Assembly: GCA_035628595.1 (NCBI GenBank)
Contig: DASPJN010000143.1
Coordinates: forward strand, 1-64,000
Reading direction: 5' to 3'
Length of the DNA: 64,000 bases
DNA from: Chryseosolibacter sp035628595
GTDB taxonomy: Bacteria > Bacteroidota > Bacteroidia > Cytophagales > Cyclobacteriaceae
Shown: positions 8,843-18,024 of the stretch, one piece after another
How positions within the stretch are numbered: the stretch's first letter is position 1
Layout of the letters: the number at the start of each line of letters is the position of its first letter
Position numbers and translations under genes: made by a program
Notes under the pieces: generated by a model
Databases searched by the model: none
The model's input: only the letters and a program-made list of their open reading frames with translations
Told to the model about the DNA's origin: nothing

Positions 8843-10420
8843 CTATTTCCTGAAAATCAGGTCGACAAAATGCATGGCGAAAGGATTGATCCAATTCAGT
8901 AGTAATTGCGGTAAAACCCCGAATATAAGTGCGCTAATTGCGAGCGGCGTCAGTTGTAGTACTTCTATTTGACGGATGTCTTTTAGCAACCGAACGTCGC
9001 CATGATAATTCAACTTACCGAAGAACATGCGCTGGATAGTCCAAAGGAAATAGCCTGCGGAAAGTACAAGCCCAAAAGTTGCAACAACGCCGAAGGCGAG
9101 ATGCAACAATCCGTTCTCTCCTGGAGATTTAAACGCACCGATCAGGACAAATATTTCCGCAATGAATCCTGAAAATCCGGGAAGCCCAAGCGAGGCAAAA
9201 AATGCAATCAGTACGAAGACAAAAAATTTGGGCATGGCAGAATAGAGCCCGGAATAATTGCTAATCAAGCGGTCGCCGCTACGGTCGTAGATTACACCTG
9301 CCGCAATAAATAACATCGCAGAAAGAATGCCGTGACTGAACATCTGATACACCGCGCCAGCTACACCTTCCGCTGTTGCGGACGCGATGCCGAGCGTTAC
9401 AAAACCCATGTGGGAAACAGATGAGTACGCGATCAGCTTTTTCAGATCTTTACTACCTAATGCGTTGAAGGCACCGTAAATAATCGAGATGACGCCAAAA
9501 AGGGCAAGGAGCCAGCTGAATTCGATGAACGCCTCCGGAAATATCGGGCAGGCTATACGCAATAGTCCATAACCACCAACTTTCAAAAGAATTGCTGCCA
9601 GGATAACGGAAACCGGCGTGGAGGCTTCGACGTGCGCATCGGGCAACCAGGTGTGAAAGGGAACCACCGGTAGTTTGATGGTAAAGCCGATGACTAAAAA
9701 AAGGAAAGCTATTTCTGTAATCGTCAGCGACCCAATAAGAGGCTGATCTTTTTGTAATAATGATCCTTCAATAATATTTTTTTGATCGATGAAATTTTGA
9801 AGATTGAAGTTGCGAATCAATTGTTCGCCTTCTCCGCTGCTATACGACAGATATAATCCGATGAAAACGATCAGAATGAGAATTGATCCGAGTAAGGTGT
9901 AGAGAAAAAATTTAATAGAAGCATACTCACGTCGCGGCCCTCCCCAAATGCCGATCAGGAAGAACATCGGCAACAGCATGAACTCGAAAAACAGGTAGAA
10001 GAGCAACAAGTCGAATGCTACGAATGTGCCAATGATTGCAGCATTCATAATTAAGAGCAGGCTGAAATATCCCTGTCGGTATTTTTCGGTTTTCCATGAA
10101 GCAAGCGTTGCAATCGTAAGAACGGCAACGGATAAACTTACGAGCGGCAGATTCAAACCATCAAGCGCGACAAAGTAATCCGCACTTAATATTCCCCACG
10201 ACCCAAGGTCAAGTCTGATCCAGGAAACATGCTCAATAAACTGCAGCTCGCTGGTATTCGAAAAATTGGCGCTGATAACGCCAACGATCAGGCATTGTAC
10301 GAGGTTGGTGAGCAGCGTTACCGAACGGTATGCTTTTGAGAATGTAACCGGTGTCACGAGGATAAGGACGACAGCACAAAGCGGAGTAAAAATCAGGAAC
10401 GAAATCAAGTATTGGTGCAT
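8843..10420 (-). CDS. nuoM: NADH-quinone oxidoreductase subunit M
   Basis: NuoM is an antiporter-like membrane subunit of complex I. The 525-residue polytopic protein contains the family signatures LPVVPFHTWLPDAHVEASTP (about 253-272) and KKLIAYSSVSHMGFVTLGI (about 330-348). It lies between nuoL and nuoN in the canonical order, 27 bases after nuoL. The length and number of hydrophobic segments agree with the family's 14 helices. Confidence 0.95.
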   Translation of the reverse strand: MHQYLISFLIFTPLCAVVLILVTPVTFSKAYRSVTLLTNLVQCLIVGVISANFSNTSELQFIEHVSWIRLDLGSWGILSADYFVALDGLNLPLVSLSVAVLTIATLASWKTEKYRQGYFSLLLIMNAAIIGTFVAFDLLLFYLFFEFMLLPMFFLIGIWGGPRREYASIKFFLYTLLGSILILIVFIGLYLSYSSGEGEQLIRNFNLQNFIDQKNIIEGSLLQKDQPLIGSLTITEIAFLFLVIGFTIKLPVVPFHTWLPDAHVEASTPVSVILAAILLKVGGYGLLRIACPIFPEAFIEFSWLLALFGVISIIYGAFNALGSKDLKKLIAYSSVSHMGFVTLGIASATAEGVAGAVYQMFSHGILSAMLFIAAGVIYDRSGDRLISNYSGLYSAMPKFFVFVLIAFFASLGLPGFSGFIAEIFVLIGAFKSPGENGLLHLAFGVVATFGLVLSAGYFLWTIQRMFFGKLNYHGDVRLLKDIRQIEVLQLTPLAISALIFGVLPQLLLNWINPFAMHFVDLIFRK

Positions 10421-10447
10421 GTCTGCGTCGAAAGGTCAGGTGGCGGT

Positions 10448-12364
10448 CTAATTCGAAGACCAAATTAGAAAAATAATGATTGCCAGCATTGACCAAAAAA
10501 TATAAAGCTGGATTTTCCCGCCCTGGAACGAACGGAAAATCCTTCCAACACCGGAAATAGCTCCGGCGGTGAAATGCACGAAGCCATCGAGAATATACCG
10601 GTCTGTCCAGGTGATTACATGGCCAGCGGTGACGTGCGCATACGTAACTGCATGAATGCTTTTATCTAATAATCGAGTATCAATGTTTCGCGACACTCGC
10701 GATATAAAAGGAATCACTGCGTTCACAAAGGACAGATAGGCTTGGTCAATATAGAAACCGTGTTGAAGGGTTTTTACAATCCCACGATTGAGCCTGGCGT
10801 AAAGCATCCATGATACTAAAAACCCAAACAGCACAGCCAGCATTGAAAATATTGCAAGTCCAATTTCCTCCGATTCTTCTTTGATAAACCACCCATCCGC
10901 CTGCAACGGATTCAGGGAAACGACAAACCACATCGATGCTCCAGCAAGTAGAATCAATGGGAGCCGCATGATCACGGGAGCTTCCGTAATATTTGATAGC
11001 AGAACGCTTTCGGTTTTTCGCAGAAACACATACCATATTAGTCTGAAGCTATAAAGAGCAGTCAAAAAGCTGGCTAATAATATCACAAGGGTGGCAGACA
11101 TTGGAATGTCAGCGTGACGGCCTGCGGCGATCAGAATTGCCTCCTTTGACAAAAACCCAGAAAAGAATGGGAGTCCGCATAAAGCAGCGATAGCAATGGC
11201 AAATGTGATGAACGTGACCGGCATTTTGCTTCGTAAGCCGCCCATGTTTCGGATGTCCTGCGAATTGATTTCAGTTTGCAATTGGTGTTGAGCATGATCA
11301 TTTGCATGGATGATGGCTCCGGCTCCGAGAAATAAACATGCTTTGAATGCTCCATGTGTAATCAAGTGCAAAAAGGCAGCTTCTGGTGCTGCGAGGCCAA
11401 TCGCAAAAATCATAAGGCCCAATTGCGACATAGTGGAATACGCGAGGATTCGCTTGATGTCATATTGTGCAGTGGCGAATGCAGCGCCCATCAATGCTGT
11501 TGCCGATCCGATCACCGCTATCAACGTTAATGTGGTTTGATCGAAGAATGGGAATATTCGAACAAGCATGTAAACGCCCGCAGCAACCATCGTTGCGGCA
11601 TGAATGAGCGCCGAAACTGGAGCAGGACCATGCATCGCATCCGCTAGCCATGTAAAGAATGGAAGTTGCGCGGACTTTCCAATGACGCCAATGAACAAAC
11701 AGATTCCCGCAACAGTACGAACGTGCACATCCTCAAGTTGAGTAATCTCGCTAATCGTGAACGATCCTGTCTCCGCAAAGATGAGAATCATGCCGATGAT
11801 ATATCCAAGATCGGCAAGGCGGTTGATAACGAATGCTTTTTTTGCCGCGATAGCAGCTTCATGCTTTTCATTGTAGTGGCCAATCAGCATATATGAAGAG
11901 AAGCCAACCAGCTCCCAAAAAATAAACATAACAAGAAGACTGTCCGAGATAACAATGCCGATCATCGAGAACGTGAAGAAGCCGAGCATGGCAAAATACC
12001 TGCGCATGTTCGGGTCGCCGGCTATGTATCCGATTGAAAACAAGTGGATGAGAAGAGAAATAGAAATTACAACCACCAGCATCGTTAACACTGTGTTGGA
12101 AATTATCAGGTTGACGGTGATGTCGTCCGCGCCGAGTGTAAACCATTTCAGGTCAACTGCAACCACTGGTTGCTGCCACTGTTGTGTTATAAGGACAAGA
12201 ACGACGACGAATGTTACGAGCATCATGAACGATCCGAACAGCGAAGCAATCCAGGCATAAGCCTCAGAAATCAGAAGACATATAACAAAAGAAATCAATG
12301 GCAATAAAAGTACCGCCATTGTCAGTTCGATTGCCATCAGATGACTGCCTGCTGTTTCAATCAT
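10448..12364 (-). CDS. nuoL: NADH-quinone oxidoreductase subunit L
   Basis: NuoL is the distal proton-pumping subunit of complex I. It bears the long lateral helix that links the antiporter-like subunits. The 638-residue protein has the NADHQ_ox N-terminal domain, then the core with KSAQLPFFTWLADAMHGPAP (about 230-249) and KRILAYSTMSQLGLMIFAI (about 309-327), and a C-terminal extension with a final membrane segment. Its start codon shares one base with the nuoK stop, indicating coupling. The C-terminus is complete. Confidence 0.95.
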   Translation of the reverse strand: MIETAGSHLMAIELTMAVLLLPLISFVICLLISEAYAWIASLFGSFMMLVTFVVVLVLITQQWQQPVVAVDLKWFTLGADDITVNLIISNTVLTMLVVVISISLLIHLFSIGYIAGDPNMRRYFAMLGFFTFSMIGIVISDSLLVMFIFWELVGFSSYMLIGHYNEKHEAAIAAKKAFVINRLADLGYIIGMILIFAETGSFTISEITQLEDVHVRTVAGICLFIGVIGKSAQLPFFTWLADAMHGPAPVSALIHAATMVAAGVYMLVRIFPFFDQTTLTLIAVIGSATALMGAAFATAQYDIKRILAYSTMSQLGLMIFAIGLAAPEAAFLHLITHGAFKACLFLGAGAIIHANDHAQHQLQTEINSQDIRNMGGLRSKMPVTFITFAIAIAALCGLPFFSGFLSKEAILIAAGRHADIPMSATLVILLASFLTALYSFRLIWYVFLRKTESVLLSNITEAPVIMRLPLILLAGASMWFVVSLNPLQADGWFIKEESEEIGLAIFSMLAVLFGFLVSWMLYARLNRGIVKTLQHGFYIDQAYLSFVNAVIPFISRVSRNIDTRLLDKSIHAVTYAHVTAGHVITWTDRYILDGFVHFTAGAISGVGRIFRSFQGGKIQLYIFWSMLAIIIFLIWSSN

Positions 12365-12666
12365 TATCCTTTCAATTCGTGTATTTCATCCACGGCTGTG
12401 GTTTGGTAAGAACGGTAAACCTGGAGAATAATAGCAAGCCCTACGGCCGATTCACATACTGCAACAACAATAACAAACAAAGCGAACATTTGCCCATCGA
12501 TGTTGTCAGGATATATTCGGTTAAAAACCACGAGGTTCAGATTAGATGCATTCAGCATTAACTCGATTCCCATCAAAATCACAATAGCGTTTTTTCGTGT
12601 AATGATGATCATCAACCCGACGCTGAAGAGAATGGCACCAAGATATAGCAGCAACTGCGTACTCAT
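12364..12666 (-). CDS. nuoK: NADH-quinone oxidoreductase subunit K
   Basis: This small three-helix membrane subunit of complex I is 100 residues long, as is typical. The conserved second helix reads GIELMLNASNLNLVVFNR (about 33-50) and includes the membrane glutamate that takes part in the proton channel. The third helix contains the second conserved acidic position in VCESAVGLAI. It overlaps nuoJ by 4 bases and nuoL by 1 base. Confidence 0.95.
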   Translation of the reverse strand: MSTQLLLYLGAILFSVGLMIIITRKNAIVILMGIELMLNASNLNLVVFNRIYPDNIDGQMFALFVIVVAVCESAVGLAIILQVYRSYQTTAVDEIHELKG

Positions 12667-13166
12667 CGTTTCTCAATTGACGTTGATGAGATCACTACGG
12701 CACCAATTAACGCAATCAATAACAGCACGGCGGAAAGTTCGAAAGGCAGAAGGAAATTGCTCATGATTTCCAACCCAGTTGCAGAGATTGATTCGATCTC
12801 CTGAAAAAATGCTGGTTGTCTTAAAGGGAACGATGCGTAGGCTGAAAGGAGCGCATACAGCAATAAACTGCCGAGCAGTAGTCCGCCGAAAATATTTCCA
12901 TGTTCAACGTGCAATGTCGTTCCTCCCGTGCGCGTGCTTAGCATAATACCAAAAAGGATCAGCACGATTACTCCCCCGGCGTAAAGTAAGATTTGCGTTA
13001 CCCCCAGCATCTCCGCTGACAACATGATGTACAGCGCCGCGATGCTGAGCAAACAACAAAACAATAGGATCGCAGCCTTGAATACATTTTTGATCAGCAG
13101 AATACCGATCGCGCTTATTGTTGCAGCAAGTACAAATATCCAGGAAAATACTTCCGTCATGTTCAT
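12663..13166 (-). CDS. nuoJ: NADH-quinone oxidoreductase subunit J
   Basis: NuoJ is a membrane subunit of complex I with five predicted helices. The third helix carries the conserved segment GVTQILLYAGGVIVLILFGIM (about 54-74), including the pi-bulge region linked to gating. The 167-residue length is typical. It overlaps nuoI by 4 bases at its start and nuoK by 4 bases at its end. Confidence 0.95.
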   Translation of the reverse strand: MNMTEVFSWIFVLAATISAIGILLIKNVFKAAILLFCCLLSIAALYIMLSAEMLGVTQILLYAGGVIVLILFGIMLSTRTGGTTLHVEHGNIFGGLLLGSLLLYALLSAYASFPLRQPAFFQEIESISATGLEIMSNFLLPFELSAVLLLIALIGAVVISSTSIEKR

Positions 13167-13858
13167 TGCGATGGCGTTGTTCCTGGTGGTTTTATTCTAG
13201 GCTTGAATACCGGTTTCGCGGATGCCCCCAAAGGTGGCTGCGAAGGCGATTCACCCGCTGTGGGTGGCAATGCGCTTGGTGTACCTTGTGACTTCAACGA
13301 TTTTACATGCTGAAATTCTTCGAACGCTTTCTTCTTTTCGGCGATTAACTCCTCACTCATTTCCGCAAAAACAAAATTGTGCTCACGAATGTCAGATACG
13401 CTAAAGTCATAAACTTTCGTCATAGTAAGACATTCGGTAGGACATACGGTTGTACACAATCCGCAGAAGCAGCATTTTGCCATATCGATATCGAAACGCG
13501 CCGCATAAATTCTTTTTGGCGTACCGTCAGAGGTTTTTCCGATTTCCTCAACTGCCTTTATTGGCTCAATGTCGATACAATCCACCGGACAAATTTTAGC
13601 ACATTTATCACATACAATGCAGTCGTCTATTTCATTGTGCAAACGGTATCTTCCATTATCCGGCACAGGTAAAGATTCATGTGGATATTGAATTGTTGAG
13701 ATGCCGGCTGTCAGGGCAAAATAGACGTTATCGGCAATTGATTTTGGCTTCGTGGAGAAGCGGGCGCTGAGTAAATGTCGAAAGGTAATTTTTAATCCGG
13801 CGCGAACTGAACTGATAGCGCGTATAAGATTAAACCAATAGCCTGATCGACCACTCAT
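13163..13858 (-). CDS. nuoI: NADH-quinone oxidoreductase subunit I (2x[4Fe-4S] ferredoxin-like)
   Basis: NuoI carries the N6a and N6b clusters that pass electrons towards quinone at the junction of the two arms of complex I. Two complete ferredoxin motifs are visible: Cys80, 83, 86, 90 with Cys94, and Cys129, 132, 135, 139 with Cys143. At 231 residues it is longer than common NuoI proteins (about 160-180) because of a Pro/Ala/Ser-rich C-terminal tail from about residue 190. It sits between the embedded histidine kinase (42-base gap) and nuoJ (4-base overlap). Confidence 0.93.
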   Translation of the reverse strand: MSGRSGYWFNLIRAISSVRAGLKITFRHLLSARFSTKPKSIADNVYFALTAGISTIQYPHESLPVPDNGRYRLHNEIDDCIVCDKCAKICPVDCIDIEPIKAVEEIGKTSDGTPKRIYAARFDIDMAKCCFCGLCTTVCPTECLTMTKVYDFSVSDIREHNFVFAEMSEELIAEKKKAFEEFQHVKSLKSQGTPSALPPTAGESPSQPPLGASAKPVFKPRIKPPGTTPSQ

Positions 13859-13900
13859 AGGCTACAAAATTAACATAGAAAAGCTAGGATCAAATGGCGA

Positions 13901-15961
13901 CTAACCGGCCTTTGGGAGTGTAAAATAGAAAGTACTACCCTTTCGTTCTACGCTTTCGACCCAGATCTTGCCGCCATTCTTTTCGACAAATTCCTTACAG
14001 AGAATCAAGCCGAGGCCAGTTCCTTTTTCATTCGCGGTGCCACGGGTGGTGTAGGGAGCGGTCTTATCGAAAAGAATTTTTAGCACATCGTTATTCATAC
14101 CTATGCCATTGTCCATTACGGAAATTAGCCATTGGCTCTCACGTGCATCTGCCGTAATAAACACTTCTCCCTTGTCTTTTGTAAACTTGATTGCATTTGT
14201 GACGAGATTTCTGATAACGAGATTGATTGTATTGGAATCGGCAAAAGCAAAAGACTCAGGCTTAATTTTATTTACTAATGTGATCTGTTTCGTCTGTACC
14301 GAGCCCAGCAGCTGAATGTTTTCTTCGACGATCCGGTAAAGATCAATCTTTGATGGCTGAAGATTTAGCTTATCCATTTGAAGGAGCGTCCAGTCGAGCA
14401 GGTTGTTCAGTAGCGTTCGCGTATGATTAAACCTGACTTTCAACTCTCCTATGTGTACCGGAAGTTCTTCTGGTTTTACCGCACCTTTGTCGAGCAGATC
14501 TAGGAGCCCCGATAATGCGTTGATCGGCGAACGTAGATCGTGTGAGATGATTGAAAAGAATTTGTCCTTCACCTGGTTTAGTCGCTCGAGTTCCTCACTG
14601 CGCTTTTCCATTTCTTCCTGGTGGTGCAGCAGCAATGTGTTGATTTGCCGCCTACGCTGACCACTTCGATAAACTGTTGCGAGCAGTATCACACTAAGGG
14701 CCATTACAACGACGAGAATATTGCGTATGAACTCCTGTTTCTTGAGTTGATCATCTTGTGCTTCCTGTAGAGTGCGTAATGCAGCGATCTGTGAATCTTT
14801 CGCTTCGGTTTCAAACTGCAACTGATCCTGCAGGAGCTTTTCCTGCATGTCGTGACTGAACAATGAATCCTCAAGAATTTTGTGCTGCCTGAAAAATGCT
14901 AGAGAACGTTTATAGTCGCCTCGCTGCTCCCAAATCTTAGTAAGTTGATTGTAGCATTCGGATTCGAGTTTACGTGCATTCAATTTTTTCGCGACTGCAA
15001 GAACCTTTTCGATGTAGCTGATTGCCTCGGCGGTCTTTTCCTGCTCGGCATAGATCATTCCTCGTCCGAGATCAATCTCTGCCATGCCAAATGTGTTGTT
15101 TGTTCGCTGATGAAGCTGGTAAGCAGTGTCGTAATATGCGAAGGCTAGCGGATAGTTCTTTTTCTTGTGATAGATGGTAGCAATTCTTGCCAGCGTTCTT
15201 GGTTCGAGTTCACGAACGCGCAATTCGCGCGCAATCTCAAGCGCCTTCGTTAACGTCGCCAGTGCTGAATCATACTCACCTTTTCTGAGTTGAACGTCGC
15301 CAATTTCATCTAATGAGTAAGGCAAACCCTCCTCATCATCGATGCTATCGCTCAGGATTTGTGATTGTTTCAGGTAAGACATCGCCCGATCAAACTGCCT
15401 AAGCTCTTTAAAAACCCTTCCGATGTTGTGCAACGAGATGGTCATTGTAAGCGGCTCTTGCAACTCATTTGCGATCCGGTAGGATTGAGTCAGGTAATAA
15501 TACGCTTTGTCGTATTCCCCCAGGTCATGGTAGTCATTGCCCAGGCTGTTATAGTTAGATGCGATACCGATAGAATCTTTTATCTCCAGGTTTAGTTGCA
15601 GCGCCAGGTTGTCATTTTTCAGTGCTGATGTATAGTTCCCGGCAAGGGTATAGAGTGCGCCCAACTCTTCGTAGGCCATTGCCCGAACTGATTTGTAATT
15701 TGTATGACTAAGAATTGCGAGTGCCTCATCCAGGCACCGCTTGCTCTTATTGTAATCCATGTAATGGGTGTATCGCGAAAGCAGAATAAGCGTTTGCGCT
15801 CTCAGTGAATCAGATAACGGTTTTTTTAACTGTGCATCCAGACTGTCGATGCGAGGTGTCTGCGAAAAGGTTACCTGCGGAAAAACAGATAAACAAAAGA
15901 GTATGTAGATCAGGGGTTTCAACACAATATCTAAACGAAAATTATTTTCCAAAATGCACAT
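13901..15961 (-). CDS. TPR-containing sensor histidine kinase inside the nuo operon
   Basis: Domain order: signal peptide, about eight tetratricopeptide repeats (residues about 60-370), a coiled linker, one transmembrane helix (about 413-432), a short coiled coil, a HisKA domain with phosphoacceptor His474 (SHDLRSPI), and a HATPase with NAIKF, DNGIGM and GTGLGL boxes. There is no receiver or DNA-binding domain, so the partner regulator is elsewhere. The periplasmic TPR sensor is a common Bacteroidota design. The ATG is 31 bases inside nuoH; a GTG at 15925 or TTG at 15922, just after the nuoH stop, would place the signal peptide at the extreme N-terminus and is an attractive alternative start. 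The signal sensed is unknown. Confidence 0.88.
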   Translation of the reverse strand: MCILENNFRLDIVLKPLIYILFCLSVFPQVTFSQTPRIDSLDAQLKKPLSDSLRAQTLILLSRYTHYMDYNKSKRCLDEALAILSHTNYKSVRAMAYEELGALYTLAGNYTSALKNDNLALQLNLEIKDSIGIASNYNSLGNDYHDLGEYDKAYYYLTQSYRIANELQEPLTMTISLHNIGRVFKELRQFDRAMSYLKQSQILSDSIDDEEGLPYSLDEIGDVQLRKGEYDSALATLTKALEIARELRVRELEPRTLARIATIYHKKKNYPLAFAYYDTAYQLHQRTNNTFGMAEIDLGRGMIYAEQEKTAEAISYIEKVLAVAKKLNARKLESECYNQLTKIWEQRGDYKRSLAFFRQHKILEDSLFSHDMQEKLLQDQLQFETEAKDSQIAALRTLQEAQDDQLKKQEFIRNILVVVMALSVILLATVYRSGQRRRQINTLLLHHQEEMEKRSEELERLNQVKDKFFSIISHDLRSPINALSGLLDLLDKGAVKPEELPVHIGELKVRFNHTRTLLNNLLDWTLLQMDKLNLQPSKIDLYRIVEENIQLLGSVQTKQITLVNKIKPESFAFADSNTINLVIRNLVTNAIKFTKDKGEVFITADARESQWLISVMDNGIGMNNDVLKILFDKTAPYTTRGTANEKGTGLGLILCKEFVEKNGGKIWVESVERKGSTFYFTLPKAG

Positions 15962-17016
15962 ATAATCACAAAAAACAGGGCAAACGGCGTTAAATATTTC
16001 CAGCTAAGGCTCATCAATTGGTCAACCCTTAATCGGGGATACGTCCACCGTACCCACATTTGAACCATCACGAAAAATAACGACTTACTAAACAACCAAA
16101 AAATACCCCAAACAAATGCGCTGACCGTACCTATCTCTCCGGTTGTCCAATGTGCAAGTTTCAGCTCACCGATATTCGGAAGTGGAGTATTCCAGCTTCC
16201 AAAAAATAATATAGTTCCCAATATACTGACTAATAGCATCATTGCATATTCTGAAAGCATTATTAAGGCCCATCGGAATCCCGAATACTCCGTCTGAAAT
16301 CCGGCTACGAGTTCTGATTCTGCTTCCGGCAAGTCGAAGGGGGCGCGGTTACATTCGGCAAGCGAGGCGATAAGAAAGATCAGCCATACAATAATCAGGA
16401 ATGGTAAACGTACGATGTTCCAGCTTAAGAATCCGCCTATCGCAGTCGTGTTAATGCCTAACGCGGTAAGATCAAAAAGATATTTTTTTTCATCTGCATG
16501 AATGCCTTGTTGTAGTGATATTTCCTGTAGATCTAAAGATTGGCTGATAATACAAATACATAGGATGCTTAACCCCATCGGGATTTCGTAAGAGATCAGT
16601 TGCGCAGCAGACCGCATGGTGCCGAGCGCACTGTATTTATTGTTGGAACTCCATCCGGCCATGACGATGCCGATGATGTCAATTGAAATGATTGCGAGTA
16701 GGAAGAATACACCGGAGTGTATCGCCGATCCATGCCAGCCCGCTGCGAGAGGCACGACTGCAAAGCCGGAAAAAACGGATAGAAATATAACAATCGGTGC
16801 AATCCGGAAAAGGAATTTGTCGGCCTTATCGGGAACGATATCTTCTTTCTGAAGTAATTTTATCAGGTCGGCTATGGTTTGCGCGATACCATAGTAGCCA
16901 ACTTCCATGGGTCCGAGCCGGTCCTGGATAAACGCTGCGATTTTTCTTTCAGCGTATACGGCAAACACCGTATAAGCCAGAAGTAAAGGGAAGATGACAA
17001 ATAGTGTGCTTATCAA
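15931..17016 (-). CDS. nuoH: NADH-quinone oxidoreductase subunit H
   Basis: NuoH is the membrane-arm subunit that forms most of the quinone chamber of complex I. The 361-residue protein shows the family signatures AAFIQDRLGPMEVGYYGIAQ (about 27-46) and ECNRAPFDLPEAESELVAGF (about 220-239), the latter being the conserved acidic loop facing quinone. It starts 46 bases after murI, so the usual upstream nuo genes are missing from this locus. Its 3' end overlaps the histidine kinase gene by 31 bases if the kinase ATG is used. Confidence 0.95.
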   Translation of the reverse strand: MISTLFVIFPLLLAYTVFAVYAERKIAAFIQDRLGPMEVGYYGIAQTIADLIKLLQKEDIVPDKADKFLFRIAPIVIFLSVFSGFAVVPLAAGWHGSAIHSGVFFLLAIISIDIIGIVMAGWSSNNKYSALGTMRSAAQLISYEIPMGLSILCICIISQSLDLQEISLQQGIHADEKKYLFDLTALGINTTAIGGFLSWNIVRLPFLIIVWLIFLIASLAECNRAPFDLPEAESELVAGFQTEYSGFRWALIMLSEYAMMLLVSILGTILFFGSWNTPLPNIGELKLAHWTTGEIGTVSAFVWGIFWLFSKSLFFVMVQMWVRWTYPRLRVDQLMSLSWKYLTPFALFFVIICAFWKIIFV

Positions 17017-17062
17017 AATTATATCGGACGCCTAAAGATCGGAAAAAATCTTTGCCTCAGGG

Positions 17063-17884
17063 TCAGGTCCAAAGCGAATGCTTTTCAAGTTCAACGGATT
17101 CATGGAAGAATAATCTCGCCGAAGACTCGAAGGATTCGGTGTAGTCAGAGACAAGAAAATGATGTGTTGGTTGTTTTTCGTCATTCAATAAGTTCCCTTT
17201 TTCAAGATAATCGTACAGCGCATCCGCGACTATCTCCGACGAATCCAGGATTGGCATTTTGCTATTATAGAATGAATCGATCTCTTTCTTGATCAGCGGA
17301 TAATGCGTACAGGCGAGTATCAAGGCATCGATATTTGTTAGCTCTGGGTCGGATAAGTATTGGGCGATAATTTCGTGGCTGATCTGATTGTTAAAGAAGC
17401 CCTCTTCGATCATGGGCGCGAGTAGCGGTGTGGCAAGCGATTTTAGTGTGATTCCTTTTTCCGTTTCCCGGATCTTTCGCGCATAAACACCTGATTGAAC
17501 CGTTCGCTTTGTGCCGATTAGCCCTATTTGCCTGCCCGCGAACTTTAATGTGACGACGTTGACCATCGGATCAATAACGTTGATGATGTGAATCTTCCGG
17601 TTAAGATATTCTTGCAATAACTCATAGGCCGCGGAGCTGGCGGAGTTACACGCGATAACTAATACCTTACAACCTTTTTGTAGGAGTATATCAGCGATCC
17701 TGATGGAATATGCCTGGATTGCTGCTTCCGATTTATCACCGTAAGGAAGGTGCGCCGTGTCACCGAAGTAAATGAGGTTTTCGTGGGGGAGTTTTTTCTT
17801 AATTGCCTGAGCAACCGTAAGTCCCCCGATACCGCTGTCGAAAATCCCGATCGGCTGTTTCCGTTCTATAGCTTTCATTATCAA
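17063..17884 (-). CDS. murI: Glutamate racemase
   Basis: MurI interconverts L- and D-glutamate, supplying D-Glu for peptidoglycan. The two catalytic cysteines are visible: Cys79 in VIACNSAS and Cys192 in LACTHYPL. The N-terminal IGIFDSGIGGLT (about 12-23) and the GDTAHLPYG loop (41-49) are also standard. The 273-residue length fits. The ATG at 17884 is followed two codons later by another ATG. It is divergent from fabI and precedes nuoH by 46 bases, so read-through into the nuo genes is possible. Confidence 0.95.
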   Translation of the reverse strand: MIMKAIERKQPIGIFDSGIGGLTVAQAIKKKLPHENLIYFGDTAHLPYGDKSEAAIQAYSIRIADILLQKGCKVLVIACNSASSAAYELLQEYLNRKIHIINVIDPMVNVVTLKFAGRQIGLIGTKRTVQSGVYARKIRETEKGITLKSLATPLLAPMIEEGFFNNQISHEIIAQYLSDPELTNIDALILACTHYPLIKKEIDSFYNSKMPILDSSEIVADALYDYLEKGNLLNDEKQPTHHFLVSDYTESFESSARLFFHESVELEKHSLWT

Positions 17885-18024
17885 TGATAATTGCCCGAAG
17901 TTTAAGGAAAATTATTATAAAGCCATGCCGGATGTTGGCGGGACGAGTTTGGTGGAATACAGCACGTTTTTTTTAAAGCAGCGTAATTTTTAATTTGCGG
18001 CCCAAATAACCAAAATCCATCAAC

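Noticed and set aside
10746..12260. Several antisense and alternative-frame ORFs of 60-100 residues inside nuoL
   Set aside because: They are shadows of the strongly conserved nuoL frame.
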